In this document: piece after piece, positions 16,563-25,204 of the stretch
Layout: every line of letters begins with the position of its first letter
How positions within the stretch are numbered: the stretch's first letter is position 1
Origin: Hymenobacter psoromatis
GTDB taxonomy: Bacteria > Bacteroidota > Bacteroidia > Cytophagales > Hymenobacteraceae
Length of the DNA: 64,000 bases
Assembly (NCBI RefSeq): GCF_020012125.1
Contig: NZ_JAIFAG010000001.1
Coordinates: 4,774,001-4,838,000, forward strand
Direction of reading: 5' to 3'
The notes under the pieces: generated by a model
What the model saw: the letters and a program-made list of their open reading frames with translations, nothing else
Told to the model about the DNA's origin: nothing
Database searches by the model: none
Translations under genes and position numbers: made by a program

Positions 16563-17751
16563 CCGAAGCTGGGCGGGGGGGGTAGCCCTGTGCCTGGTTA
16601 TGCTGGCCGGCGGGGCGCGAGCCCAAGGGCAGCCGGGGCCGGAAACGTATTACCTGGCCCCCGTGACGGGCGGTAGCCAAGACGGCCCGACTGCCGCCCC
16701 GCGCACGGGAGCCGACGACGCCGCGCCGCCCATCGAGCAGCGGCGGCGCTTCAGCCGGAGCCTGCGAGTGACGAAGCCGGGGCAGGCTTTCTCGCTGGAT
16801 ACGCACTACGGGCATGTGCGGATAAACACCTGGAACAAGCCCGAAATGAAAGTAGAGGCCGAGCTAATTGCCCGCGCCGAGACGCCGGCCGCTGCTGCCC
16901 AGCTGCTAGCGGGGTTGAGTGTGCAGTGGCTCGATTATGATGCGCGCACGGGCGGCGTGGCCGTCAGCTCGCAGTTTGGGCCGGGGCTGAAGGGCCGGTG
17001 CAGCGGCGCGGGCTGCCGCTACGAGGTCAACTACACCGTGTGGCTGCCGAATACGACGGCGCTGGCCCTCAAAACGTCGTTTGTGGAAGTGATAGTGGCC
17101 GACGATTGGCAAGGGCCGGTGCAGCTCGATGTGAACTACGGCACGCTGCGCACGGCGCGCCTGAACAGTACCGGCAATGTAGTGCACATTGCCAACGGCG
17201 ACGCAACGCTGCCCTTTGTCCGGCAGGCGCTGCTGCAAGCCGACTACGCCCGGCTGCGCCTCGACGCGGGCGAGCAGATTGAGCTACGCACCAATTATTC
17301 GGACGTGGACATGGGCACGGTACGCGACCTGACCGTGCACAGCAAGTACGGCGACGTGGCGCTGGGCACTGTGCGCACCCTGCGGGGCTCGTCGGGCTAT
17401 TCGCATTTTAGCGTCGATAAGCTGAGTGAGGGCCTGGATATGGCCGTGCGCTATTGCCCCGACTTTGAGGTGCGCGACCTGGGGGCCAACTTCCGGCAGG
17501 TGACGCTCGATGGCGGCTACAGCACCATCCGGCTGGGTTTTGCCGAGGCTACCCCCAGCTTTCGCTTCGACGTGAGCACCGAGCAGGGCCAGCTGCTGGT
17601 GGATAAAAAGCAAGTGCGCGTGCTCTCGACCGGCGGCCAGGTCGATGGCGTGGCCGACGTGATGGGTATATATGGCGGGCAGCTGCCGGCGCGCGGCGCG
17701 GGCAACGTCAACATTAAGGTGCGCTACGGCACGGTGCGCTTTAGCAAATAG
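16552..17751 (+). CDS. Secreted beta-rich protein, DUF4097-like
   Basis: 399 residues from ATG 16552; an in-frame ATG at 16537 is also possible. The signal peptide is MHDSRSWAGGVALCLVMLAG followed by GARAQG. The mature part is rich in short beta-strand repeats such as NYGTLRTARLNS, NYSDVDMGTVRDLTVHSKYG and YGDVALGTVRTL, the pattern of DUF4097/GIN-type beta-solenoid proteins of Bacteroidota. It overlaps the upstream putative anti-sigma gene, so the two are coupled. The function is unknown; surface or periplasmic localisation is likely. Confidence 0.75.
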   Translation: MHDSRSWAGGVALCLVMLAGGARAQGQPGPETYYLAPVTGGSQDGPTAAPRTGADDAAPPIEQRRRFSRSLRVTKPGQAFSLDTHYGHVRINTWNKPEMKVEAELIARAETPAAAAQLLAGLSVQWLDYDARTGGVAVSSQFGPGLKGRCSGAGCRYEVNYTVWLPNTTALALKTSFVEVIVADDWQGPVQLDVNYGTLRTARLNSTGNVVHIANGDATLPFVRQALLQADYARLRLDAGEQIELRTNYSDVDMGTVRDLTVHSKYGDVALGTVRTLRGSSGYSHFSVDKLSEGLDMAVRYCPDFEVRDLGANFRQVTLDGGYSTIRLGFAEATPSFRFDVSTEQGQLLVDKKQVRVLSTGGQVDGVADVMGIYGGQLPARGAGNVNIKVRYGTVRFSK

Positions 17752-17756
17752 CTTTG
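17749..17756 (+). promoter_or_regulatory. -7 motif TAGCTTTG overlapping a stop codon
   Basis: Exact TAnnTTTG. Its first three bases are the TAG stop of the upstream gene, and it ends 7 bp before ATG 17764. If used, the transcript would start at or next to the initiation codon (leaderless). Confidence 0.5.
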
Positions 17757-17763
17757 TGGGGTG

Positions 17764-18282
17764 ATGCGTCCCCTCTTTCTTCTTTTACTCAGCTGCCTGG
17801 CCGGCCCGGCGCTGGGGCAGGCAGGTTCCCCGGCCATGCCTCCTACCCCCTCCTCCAGCCTGCAAGCCTACGCGCTACGCCTACGGCCCGGCGACGACCT
17901 GCGCCAGCAGCTGCTGGCCTTCGTGGCGGCGCACCGCATGGAGGCGGGCGCGGTGCTGACCTGCGTGGGCAGCCTCACCAGCGTGCGCTTGCGCCTGGCC
18001 AACCAGGAGGCCGCCACGCTGTATCAGGGGCATTTTGAGATAGTGTCGCTGGTGGGTACGCTCGCGGCGAGTGGGGGCGGGCACCTGCACCTGAGCGTGA
18101 GCGACAGTACCGGGCGCACGCTGGGCGGCCACCTGCTCGACGGCTGCCGGGTGTACACGACCGCCGAAATCGTGCTGGCCGCGCTGCCGGGCCTGATTTT
18201 TACCCGCGAAACCGACTCTACCTTCGGGTACCAGGAACTGGTCATAAAGCCCGCGCCGGCGCGCATTCCCAAAAAAAGGTAG
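17764..18282 (+). CDS. Exported PPC (DUF296) domain protein
   Basis: 172 residues from ATG 17764; GTG 17761 directly precedes it. A signal peptide (MRPLFLLLLSCLAGPALGQA) is followed by a PPC/DUF296 domain at about residues 35-155: YALRLRPGDDLRQQLLAFVA, GAVLTCVGSLTSVRLRLAN and HLHLSVSDSTGRTLGGHLLD. PPC domains are usually cytosolic, trimeric, and in plants fused to AT-hooks; a predicted exported form is unusual but occurs in Bacteroidota. The ligand is unknown. Confidence 0.82.
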   Translation: MRPLFLLLLSCLAGPALGQAGSPAMPPTPSSSLQAYALRLRPGDDLRQQLLAFVAAHRMEAGAVLTCVGSLTSVRLRLANQEAATLYQGHFEIVSLVGTLAASGGGHLHLSVSDSTGRTLGGHLLDGCRVYTTAEIVLAALPGLIFTRETDSTFGYQELVIKPAPARIPKKR

Positions 18283-18308
18283 CTTTACGCCGCCCTACCC
18301 CCTGCCCC

Positions 18309-18839
18309 ATGCCTGACTCCGCCGCCCTACCCCCTGCCCCGACCGCCGACTCGCCGGCCGCCGCGGCTTTTCGCCGGCAGGTGCTGAGCCCGGCCAAGCT
18401 GCGGCTTTTTATGCTGCGCAAGCTGCCGATGGCTTGGCTGGCGGGCCTGCGCCTGGTGAGCCTCACGCCTGAGGCGGCGACCGTAACGGTGCGCTATAAG
18501 TATTTGACCCAAAACCCCTTTCGCAGCATCTACTTCGCCTGCCTGGCGATGGCGGCCGAGCTGGCCTCCGGCATGCAGGCCATGATGCAGGTGCAGGGGG
18601 GTAGGGCAGTATCCATGCTGGTGGTGGGCCTCACGGCCGAATTCAGCAAGAAAGCCGTGGGCACCATCGCCTTCACCTGCCCCGACGGCGCGGCCATTGC
18701 CCAGGCCGTGGCCGAGAGCCGCGCCACCGGCGAGGGCCGCACGGTAGTCTGCACCAGCACCGGGCGCGACGAGGCCGGCGACGTGGTGGCCGTGTTCCGG
18801 GTCACGTGGTCGTTTCGGGCGAAGAAGGAGGTGGGGTAG
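18309..18839 (+). CDS. DUF4442 / hotdog thioesterase-like protein
   Basis: 176 residues. After a Pro/Ala-rich leader of about 20 residues the body (LSPAKLRLFMLRKLPMAWLA, RYKYLTQNPFRSIYFACLAM, AAELASGMQAMMQVQGGRAV) matches DUF4442, a hotdog-fold family related to acyl-CoA thioesterases. The motif NPFRSIYFACLAMAAELASG is the family core helix region. The substrate is unknown. It lies 26 bp after the PPC gene in the same orientation. Confidence 0.8.
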   Translation: MPDSAALPPAPTADSPAAAAFRRQVLSPAKLRLFMLRKLPMAWLAGLRLVSLTPEAATVTVRYKYLTQNPFRSIYFACLAMAAELASGMQAMMQVQGGRAVSMLVVGLTAEFSKKAVGTIAFTCPDGAAIAQAVAESRATGEGRTVVCTSTGRDEAGDVVAVFRVTWSFRAKKEVG

Positions 18840-18854
18840 GCGGCTTGAATTAGG

Positions 18855-18862
18855 TAACTTTG
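18855..18862 (+). promoter_or_regulatory. -7 motif TAACTTTG 4 bp before an AraC-type gene
   Basis: Exact TAnnTTTG ending 4 bp before ATG 18867, implying a leaderless mRNA for the regulator gene. Confidence 0.5.
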
Positions 18863-18866
18863 CCGG

Positions 18867-19769
18867 ATGCCGAAGCCCGAGAGCCTGACCGACTTTTACC
18901 AGCACAACTTCAAAAAGCGCCCCGATAACCTACCGCCCGATAGCGGGCAGGTGAACGTGTTTCGGCTGGAAGACTGCCTGGCCCCAAACGAGAAGCCGGT
19001 ACAGTACAGCCGGCGCGATTTTTATAAAATCACCCTCATCCGGGGGCGCAATGCCTACCACTACGCCGACAAAAGCCTGGAGGTGGACGGGCCGACGCTG
19101 CTCTTTTTCAACCCCCAGGTACCCTACACCTGGCAGGCCCTCTCGGACGACGCGACCGGGTTTTTCTGCATCTTTCGGGAGGAATTCTTTGGTGGGCAGG
19201 CGGGGCCGGGGCTCACGGAACTGCCAATTTTCCGGCCCGGCGGCCGGCCGGCCTACCCCCTTACGGCCGCGCAGGATGCGGAGGTGAGTGCACTGTTCGG
19301 GAAGATGCTGGCCGAAATTAATTCCGACTACCCCCTCAAATACGACCTGGTGCGCAACTACGCGGCCGAGCTGGTGCATTACGCCCTGAAGCTGCGGCCT
19401 TCCGACGCGCTCTACCAGCACCCCGATGCGCAGTCGCGCCTCACGGCCGTGTTCACGGAATTGCTGGAACGGCAGTTTCCCATCGAGTCGCCGGCGCAGC
19501 GGGTGCGTTTGCGCTCGGCCAGTGACTTTGCCGGGCAGCTGGCGGTGCACGTCAACCACCTCAACCGCTGCGTGCGGGCCACAACCGGCAAAACCACCAC
19601 CGCCCACATCGCCGAGCGCCTGGCCGGCGAGGCCAAAGCCCTGCTCCGGCACACCAATTGGAACGTGGCCGAGGTGGGTTATAGCCTGGGCTTTGACGAG
19701 CCGGCGCACTTCAACTACTTTTTCAAGAAGCAGACCGGGCTGGCCCCGTCGTCCGTGCGGCGGGTTTGA
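18867..19769 (+). CDS. AraC-family transcriptional regulator
   Basis: 300 residues. An N-terminal cupin-like sensor (DFYKITLIRGRNAYHYADKS, then TLLFFNPQVPYTWQAL) is followed by a C-terminal double helix-turn-helix at about residues 210-300: FAGQLAVHVNHLNRCVRATT, then AEVGYSLGFDEPAHFNYFFK and KQTGLAPSSVRRV. It precedes an SDR oxidoreductase gene by 100 bp in the same orientation, a common regulator-target arrangement. Confidence 0.93.
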   Translation: MPKPESLTDFYQHNFKKRPDNLPPDSGQVNVFRLEDCLAPNEKPVQYSRRDFYKITLIRGRNAYHYADKSLEVDGPTLLFFNPQVPYTWQALSDDATGFFCIFREEFFGGQAGPGLTELPIFRPGGRPAYPLTAAQDAEVSALFGKMLAEINSDYPLKYDLVRNYAAELVHYALKLRPSDALYQHPDAQSRLTAVFTELLERQFPIESPAQRVRLRSASDFAGQLAVHVNHLNRCVRATTGKTTTAHIAERLAGEAKALLRHTNWNVAEVGYSLGFDEPAHFNYFFKKQTGLAPSSVRRV

Positions 19770-19869
19770 ATTGGGTAAGTATTCGTTTGGAATGGGTAAG
19801 CTCGGGGGGGTAGGGCGGCGGACCTTTGTGGGCGTCCGGCGAGCCACTTCGCGGACCTCTTTCCTTCTT

Positions 19870-20739
19870 ATGAATACTTCCCAAAACAACCCCCAGGTAT
19901 GGTTTATTACCGGGGCTTCCAAAGGCTTCGGGCTGGAAATGGTTAACCAGCTCCTGCACCAAGGCCACCAGGTAGCCGCCACTTCGCGCGACGTGGCCGA
20001 GCTGCGCCGCGCCGCCAACACCGACTCAGCCAACTTTCTACCCCTGGCTGTGGACCTGACCACCGAAAGCAGCGTGGGCGCGGCCATCGCGGCCACTATC
20101 GCGCGGTTCGGGCGGCTCGACGTGGTGGTGAACAACGCTGGCTACGGGCAGCTGGGCAGCTTAGAGGAGTTGACCGACGGCGAGGCGCGAGCCAATTTCG
20201 ACGTGAACGTGTTCGGCACGCTCCACGTCATTCGCCAGGCGATGCCGCAGTTGCGCCGGCAGCGGGTCGGGCACATTATCAACTTCTCCTCCATCGCGGG
20301 TATTACCGGGGCCTTTCCCGGCTGGGGTATTTATTGCGCTACCAAGTTTGCTGTGGAGGGGCTGTCCGAGTCGTTATCGGCTGAGGTCGCGCCGTTCGGC
20401 ATCAAGGTCACCATCGTGGAGCCGGGCTATTTCCGCACCGATTTTCTGTCGGCCGACTCACTTCGGCTGGCCGAAAGCAAGCTGGATGCATACGCTGCGG
20501 TGCGCGAGTCGGAAGCGGCGCACACCCAGCAGCTAAAGGGCAACCAGCCCGGCGACCCGCAGAAGGCCGTAGCCGCCATTATCCAGGTCGCCGCCGCCGA
20601 AAATCCGCCCCTGCACTTGCTGCTGGGCCAGGATGCCTACGACGTGACGAACAGGAAAATTAAGGCGATGCAGGCCGATATGGCGCAGTGGAAGGACCTG
20701 ACCGTTTCCACGGGCTTCGCCGAGCCGGCCGCGGCTTAG
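19870..20739 (+). CDS. Short-chain dehydrogenase/reductase (SDR)
   Basis: 289 residues from ATG 19870. Classical SDR motifs are present: the nucleotide-binding TGASKGFG near residue 15, NNAG at about 89, a catalytic Ser in INFSSIAGITG and the YCATK (YxxxK) pair, then EPGYFRTDF. These indicate an NAD(P)-dependent oxidoreductase of the classical type; the substrate is unknown. The open frame extends far upstream but overlaps the AraC gene in another frame, so ATG 19870 was chosen. It pairs with the AraC gene upstream. Confidence 0.95.
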   Translation: MNTSQNNPQVWFITGASKGFGLEMVNQLLHQGHQVAATSRDVAELRRAANTDSANFLPLAVDLTTESSVGAAIAATIARFGRLDVVVNNAGYGQLGSLEELTDGEARANFDVNVFGTLHVIRQAMPQLRRQRVGHIINFSSIAGITGAFPGWGIYCATKFAVEGLSESLSAEVAPFGIKVTIVEPGYFRTDFLSADSLRLAESKLDAYAAVRESEAAHTQQLKGNQPGDPQKAVAAIIQVAAAENPPLHLLLGQDAYDVTNRKIKAMQADMAQWKDLTVSTGFAEPAAA

Positions 20740-21321
20740 GGGGTGGGCCGCCCGCCATCGGCCGCCGATAAGTAGAGCCAGCCGGGGCACCTTTTGCTAC
20801 CCCGGAGGTACGTGCGCGTACCTCCGGGGTAGCTTTTGCTATCTCCGGAGTAGCGCAGCGCACTTCGGAAGCACCTTTTGCTACTTCGAAAGTAGCGCGA
20901 CGTGCTTCCGAGGTAGCGCGACGTACTTCCGAAGTAGCAAAAGGTGCCTCCGAAGTACGTCGCGCTACCTAGGGGGTAGGCGACGGTACTTCGGAGGTTA
21001 TTAACTAACCAAATAGAAGCCTCCGGCGCACCCCGGCGCTGGCTGGGCGGGCGGCAGGCCGGGCCAGGGCAAAGAAGTTAGGGCCGGCGGGGGCTGGGTG
21101 GAGAAATTGTTTGGCCGGGTAGAGGGGGTAGGGGAGGAGCGCCCGGCCGCGGGCCAGCGCGTAGCCGGCGGGGTAGCCCACGGCGCAGGCGGCCCGCTGA
21201 GCAAAGCATATCCGGCCTTTTGAGCAAAGCTCTCCGGTTCAGGGCGGACTAATTTTGCATGGTCAAGCAGCGCTTCTTAATTTAAGCAGGCTGCCCGGCA
21301 GGCAACTAACCGCACTCCCCG
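20740..21321. repeat. Gene-free gap with a complex palindromic array (20787-20969)
   Basis: No convincing gene. The array holds a perfect 17-bp inverted repeat (GCTACCCCGGAGGTACG, 20796-20812, with 20817-20833), a second inverted repeat with 22-nt arms and one mismatch (20871-20892 with 20926-20947), a 21-bp tandem repeat (20892-20912 and 20913-20933, starting GTAGCGCGACGT) and an inverted copy of that unit at about 20946-20969. GCACCTTTTGCTAC occurs directly repeated at 20787 and 20871. There is no spacer regularity, so it is not a CRISPR array. From 21000 to 21321 only a -7 motif (TAATTTTG, 21250-21257) for the next AraC gene stands out. Confidence 0.8.
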
Positions 21322-22158
21322 ATGAACGTCAAGCAGCTGAATCGCTACGCGGAAATGGTTGTCGTGTGCAGCGGCGACCGGCGCTACGGGCGGGAGACGA
21401 CCTTTGAGGATAACGTTTTGGTGGGGGTGCTGGCCGGCGAACTGAAGGTGGTGCAGGCCGACCGCACGCATTACTGCGGCGCGGGCGACACGCTGCTGCT
21501 ACCCCGCCACCAACCGGCAACCCTGCTGAAATATCCGAAGGACGGCGTTGCGTATCAGGCCGTGCTGATGAAGCTGCCCACGGCCCTGGTGCGGGCGTAC
21601 TACGCGCAACACGCCCCGGAGCCCGGCCGGCCGGCGGCCACCGGCGTGCTGGTTTTCTCCCAAAGCCCGCTTTTACGGAGCCTGTTCGCCTCCCTGCTGC
21701 CCTACCTAGAGCTGGAACACCGCTTGCCAGCGCGGGTTCTCGCCGTGAAAATAACGGAGGTTATGGAGATACTGCGCAGCCTCGACCCGCGCAGTGATGG
21801 CGTGCTGGCCGACTTCGCCGAGCCCGGCAAAATCAACCTGGTCGATTTTATGGAAGCTAACTATCGGTTCAACATCCCCCTGGCCAAGTTCAGCTACCTG
21901 ACCGGCCGCAGCCTGACCACCTTCAAGCGGGACTTTAAAAAAGCCTTTGAGCTAAGCCCTCAGCGCTGGCTCACGCAGAAAAGACTGACGCTGGCTCATT
22001 ACCAGCTGGCGGAGAAAAAGCGCAAGCCCGCGGAGCTGTACCTGGAGGTGGGCTTTGAGAACCTAGCGCATTTTTCGGTGGCTTTCAAAAAGCAGTTTGG
22101 CTACCCCCCTACCGCCCTGGTTGGGCCGGGGGCGGGCCACCGGCCGGCAGTTGGCTAA
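21322..22158 (+). CDS. AraC-family transcriptional regulator
   Basis: 278 residues. An N-terminal AraC_N-type cupin (LVGVLAGELKVVQADRTHYC, then GDTLLLPRHQPATLLKYPKD) is followed by the AraC helix-turn-helix domain at about residues 170-270 (FMEANYRFNIPLAKFSYLTG, then RSLTTFKRDFKKAFELSP and EVGFENLAHFSVAFKKQFGY). It is likely transcribed from the TAATTTTG motif at 21250-21257. Like the regulator at 18867-19769 it precedes an SDR gene, but the two regulators are not close paralogues. Confidence 0.94.
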   Translation: MNVKQLNRYAEMVVVCSGDRRYGRETTFEDNVLVGVLAGELKVVQADRTHYCGAGDTLLLPRHQPATLLKYPKDGVAYQAVLMKLPTALVRAYYAQHAPEPGRPAATGVLVFSQSPLLRSLFASLLPYLELEHRLPARVLAVKITEVMEILRSLDPRSDGVLADFAEPGKINLVDFMEANYRFNIPLAKFSYLTGRSLTTFKRDFKKAFELSPQRWLTQKRLTLAHYQLAEKKRKPAELYLEVGFENLAHFSVAFKKQFGYPPTALVGPGAGHRPAVG

Positions 22159-22254
22159 GCCGACGCGGCAATAACCCTGGCATACCCACTAGTTTGCCCG
22201 GCCGGAAGGATTCCGCCGGTTCATTTTTCTTTTTAAATTCAAGTAGTTCCGCAC

Positions 22255-22992
22255 ATGAAATCAGCCTTGGTAACGGGTGCTAATAAGGGCATTGGCCTGG
22301 AAGTCGCCAAACTCCTCGCTCAGCACGGATTCTTCGTGTACCTCGGCAGCCGCGAGCTGGCAAGCGGGGAAGCCGCCGTTCAGCAGCTCCAAGCCGCCGG
22401 GCTCGCTAACCTCGCAGCCGTGCAATTGGATGTCACTAATCCCGATTCCATCCGGGCAGCCAGGGTGACGATTGGCGAGAAAACGCCGGTTCTGGATGTG
22501 CTGGTGAATAACGCCGGTATTTCCGGCGGCATGTCGCAGCTGGCCCTGGAAGCCACGCTGGAGCAATTCCGAGCCGTGTTTGAAACCAACTTGTTCGGCG
22601 TGGCCGGGGTCACGCAGGCGTTTGTGGACCTGCTGCGCAAGTCGCCGCAGCCGCGCATCGTCAACGTGAGCAGCGCAATGGCGTCCCTGACGCTGTACGC
22701 CGACTTCGACAATGATAATTTCGCCTACCGTTTTCCGGTGTACCAGGCGTCGAAAACGGCCCTGAATATGTACACTATCAACCTAGCCTACGCACTGCGC
22801 GACACCCCTTTTAAGGTCAACGCGGTGTGCCCCGGCTACACCAAAACCGACTTCACGGGCCACCAGGGCACCAGCACGGTGGAGGAGGCCGGGCAGCGCA
22901 TCGTGAAGTACGCGCTACTGGGCCCGGACGGGCCAACCGGGAAGTTCTTCAGCGAAGAATACTTCCCGGCCCCGGCAATGTGCCCGTGGTAA
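22255..22992 (+). CDS. Short-chain dehydrogenase/reductase (SDR)
   Basis: 245 residues. TGANKGIG at residues 7-14, LDVTNPDSI, NNAGISGG, catalytic Ser in NVSSAMASL and YQASK (YxxxK) are all intact, and VCPGYTKTDFTG follows. It resembles carbonyl-reductase-like SDRs. The substrate is unknown. It is 96 bp downstream of an AraC regulator and probably regulated by it (inference). Confidence 0.95.
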   Translation: MKSALVTGANKGIGLEVAKLLAQHGFFVYLGSRELASGEAAVQQLQAAGLANLAAVQLDVTNPDSIRAARVTIGEKTPVLDVLVNNAGISGGMSQLALEATLEQFRAVFETNLFGVAGVTQAFVDLLRKSPQPRIVNVSSAMASLTLYADFDNDNFAYRFPVYQASKTALNMYTINLAYALRDTPFKVNAVCPGYTKTDFTGHQGTSTVEEAGQRIVKYALLGPDGPTGKFFSEEYFPAPAMCPW

Positions 22993-23098
22993 GCTCCAGG
23001 CGCTTTCTCCGTGTCCATTTTTACCCGACTCCCTCAGGTACGGTTTGGGCAAAAGGCACTCTCCTTGCTGAAGACTAACACCACGCATAAGAGCCACT

Positions 23099-23106
23099 TA
23101 CTTTTG
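23099..23106 (+). promoter_or_regulatory. -7 motif TACTTTTG
   Basis: Exact TAnnTTTG, 67 bp before ATG 23174 of the first cassette gene. Confidence 0.4.
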
Positions 23107-23173
23107 TTTTTACTTGGCTGCAACTCGCAGCAGGCAGCAGCTTGAACCGAGACAATATCACCAAATCATTAGT

Positions 23174-24088
23174 ATGATAAGGCGCATCATCAAGTCAAAA
23201 AGTATCGGCATTGCCACCAAGCTCGTTGGCGTTGCCCTGTTCACCGGCGTAGCGGTGCTGGCAGCTCCGGTGGCGGGCGGCCTCGTTCGCGCCCAGACCC
23301 AAAAACCTACTTCACCCGCAGAAAGCGGGAGCATGAAATTCTATCAGTCTGAGGTGCATTCGGACGAACTCGGCCTCGACGTTGAGATTAATGGCATCTC
23401 CGTCGAGTCCGACGAGGGCGGCAGCGGCGGGCAACTCCTGAACACGTTTCTGCTGGGTGAGCCAAACCACCTCACCATTACGCTGCATCCCCCCAAAGGG
23501 GCCGCCCGGCCGCCCGCTGGCGCGTTTGTCATCTTCAACATCAATGCTTTCGGGCGCGTGCGAACCAGCAAGCCGGAGCTGGTCTACCACTACGAGTGGC
23601 GGCAGACTAACCCGGCCAAGCCGCTGCCCGCCACGATTCACGCCGTGCTGCCGCCGGTGGTGCGCGCCGAGCCTTTGAGCTGGCAGGCCGCGCCGAAAAT
23701 TACCCTGAATGCCCAATCGGAAGCGGCTATCAACGCACTCGTCAAGCGCTACTACGCTGCCCTGGCGGCCAAGGACGCGGGCCAGCTCAGCGAGCTGCTG
23801 CGCAATTCGTCACGGGATGCGTCCATTGCCTTGGGACGCCCGTTGGCCGACATCGAGGCCGGCCAAAAGCGGCGGTACCAGGAAGAGTTTGCTGATTCAC
23901 ACTGGCGCGTCAAGCCCGTGGATTACGCCCATCTTCAGTATCATCTTTGTGCGGATAATCGAATTGTGGCCGTGGCGAACCCTAACGGCAGCGCCCCGCT
24001 CGTCTCCGCCCCGGACGCCAATGGGAGCACCTCCGAATTTACCGTCCGCGTTGCCCTGCTCCACGGCCAGTGGACCCTGGTGCTTTGA
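23174..24088 (+). CDS. Exported two-part protein, cassette copy 1, gene A
   Basis: 304 residues from ATG 23174; a TTG 60 bp upstream is rejected. An N-terminal hydrophobic export signal (IATKLVGVALFTGVAVLAAP) is followed by a beta-rich domain (about residues 55-165, DELGLDVEINGISVESDEGG, then LLNTFLLGEPNHLTITLHPP) and a C-terminal domain (about 185-304, LVKRYYAALAAKDAGQLSEL, ending VRVALLHGQWTLVL) that reads like an NTF2/SnoaL-type cone fold. It is a clear paralogue of 25205-26119, which has exactly the same length. The function is unknown. Its stop overlaps the start of gene B. Confidence 0.72.
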   Translation: MIRRIIKSKSIGIATKLVGVALFTGVAVLAAPVAGGLVRAQTQKPTSPAESGSMKFYQSEVHSDELGLDVEINGISVESDEGGSGGQLLNTFLLGEPNHLTITLHPPKGAARPPAGAFVIFNINAFGRVRTSKPELVYHYEWRQTNPAKPLPATIHAVLPPVVRAEPLSWQAAPKITLNAQSEAAINALVKRYYAALAAKDAGQLSELLRNSSRDASIALGRPLADIEAGQKRRYQEEFADSHWRVKPVDYAHLQYHLCADNRIVAVANPNGSAPLVSAPDANGSTSEFTVRVALLHGQWTLVL

Positions 24089-24828
24089 AAAACCGACCCC
24101 CAGCGGATGAGTTCCTACCCCAGGCGGGTACCGAAGCTCCCCGCCTGGCCGCGCCGCCGCGGCCGGTGCCGCGCCTGCTTCCGCTGTACCTCGTTCTGCT
24201 GGCGACCCAGTTGGGCTGGCTCTTTTTAGGCGTCGGCCTGTTTGCCTTCTGGTTCAACTGCGCGTTCGGGGCGGACGTTAAAGCCGTATTGTTCTTCGCC
24301 CCCACCCGCACCGTCGCCGCCACCGTCACCGGATTCGAGCGGACACCGCTCATCGCAGGAACCGGCACCTCTTACGTCGCTGGCGACCCGCGCTACTCGA
24401 CCGGCACCCAGCCGATTTTTACCGTCCACTACACCTACCCCCTCCCCGGCGGCAGGACCGGGCACGGGACTTCCTGCCAGGGCGATACCGCGGAGTTCGG
24501 GCTGACCGTCGAGACCGCCGGGAGTAACTTGTGGACGGGTGCGCAGCCGCTACCCCCCGACCAGTACACGGGGGAACGCGAGGATGTCGCGGTCGGCCTG
24601 CTGGTGCCGGTGCAGTACGTCCGCGCCTTCCCCACGGCCTCCCGCGTCCTGGGAATGCGCTCCAACGTCTACCCCGCTTACGCCTTGGGGGTACTCGTCT
24701 TCGCGCTCATTGGGGTGGGGCTGCTGTGGTCCACGCCCAGGAACCTGCGCCGCGTCGGGTTCCTGCTGGGGGCGGGCGTGGAGAATACCAAGCGCCAGAC
24801 CCTGGAGGACCGGCCGGACACCTCCTGA
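24085..24828 (+). CDS. Two-helix membrane protein (DUF3592-like), cassette copy 1, gene B
   Basis: 247 residues from TTG 24085, whose TTGA overlaps the stop of gene A; GTG 24070 is an alternative, and no ATG is available. One helix lies near the N-terminus (LYLVLLATQLGWLFLGVGLF) and one near the C-terminus (ALGVLVFALIGVGLLW), enclosing an extracytoplasmic domain with FTVHYTYPLPGG and VPVQYVRAFPTASRVLGMRS. This layout resembles DUF3592 proteins. It is paralogous to the broken copy at 26116-26877; here the Trp codon at FAFWFNCAFGADVK is intact. It is translationally coupled to gene A. Confidence 0.72.
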   Translation: MKNRPPADEFLPQAGTEAPRLAAPPRPVPRLLPLYLVLLATQLGWLFLGVGLFAFWFNCAFGADVKAVLFFAPTRTVAATVTGFERTPLIAGTGTSYVAGDPRYSTGTQPIFTVHYTYPLPGGRTGHGTSCQGDTAEFGLTVETAGSNLWTGAQPLPPDQYTGEREDVAVGLLVPVQYVRAFPTASRVLGMRSNVYPAYALGVLVFALIGVGLLWSTPRNLRRVGFLLGAGVENTKRQTLEDRPDTS

Positions 24829-25204
24829 GCCTGCCGCTGACGGACCCGGCCCCCCGCCTGCTGGGCATCCGGGACGGGTAGCTCCACGCGCCTGGCCCGC
24901 TGGCGTGGGTAGTAGTGTTGCTGCTGCCGGTTGGGGATTTTCTCATCAGCGCGGCCTACCTCTGGTATCACTGGGCGGCAATCTTCTACACCTGGCACGC
25001 GCTCACCGGGTAGGGTCAGTTGGCTTCGAGCTTAAAGAGGACCCGGCCCCGGCCGCGAGCCGTCTCGGAGATAGGAGTAAAGCCGCTTCTTGCTTGCTTG
25101 TTTACGTTTGGGGTAAACGTAATTACTCCACAACTTTCGGGAAGGATGCTTTCCTGCCTGTCACCGCTGTCAATTTAATCTCCTGAGAAAGGAGCGAGAA
25201 AAAT
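24829..25204. other. 376-bp gap, possible remnant of a membrane-protein gene
   Basis: No intact gene. On the plus strand, bases 24882-25013 keep an open frame without a start that encodes a hydrophobic stretch (LAWVVVLLLPVGDFLISAAY) and ends at TAG. A TAG at 24879-24881 separates it from more open frame upstream. This may be a decayed membrane-protein tail, or chance. A small hairpin TTACGTTT/AAACGTAA lies at 25102-25122. Confidence 0.3.

Noticed and set aside
18930..20135. Long minus-strand frame of about 400 codons
   Set aside because: Antisense shadow of the AraC and SDR genes, whose plus-strand products have clear motifs; typical of GC-rich DNA.
20787..20969. CRISPR array
   Set aside because: Repeats are palindromic, nested and of different lengths, without regular unique spacers or cas genes.
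21001..21204. Minus-strand Pro-rich 67-codon frame
   Set aside because: Low-complexity composition expected by chance in GC-rich DNA; no start context or motif.
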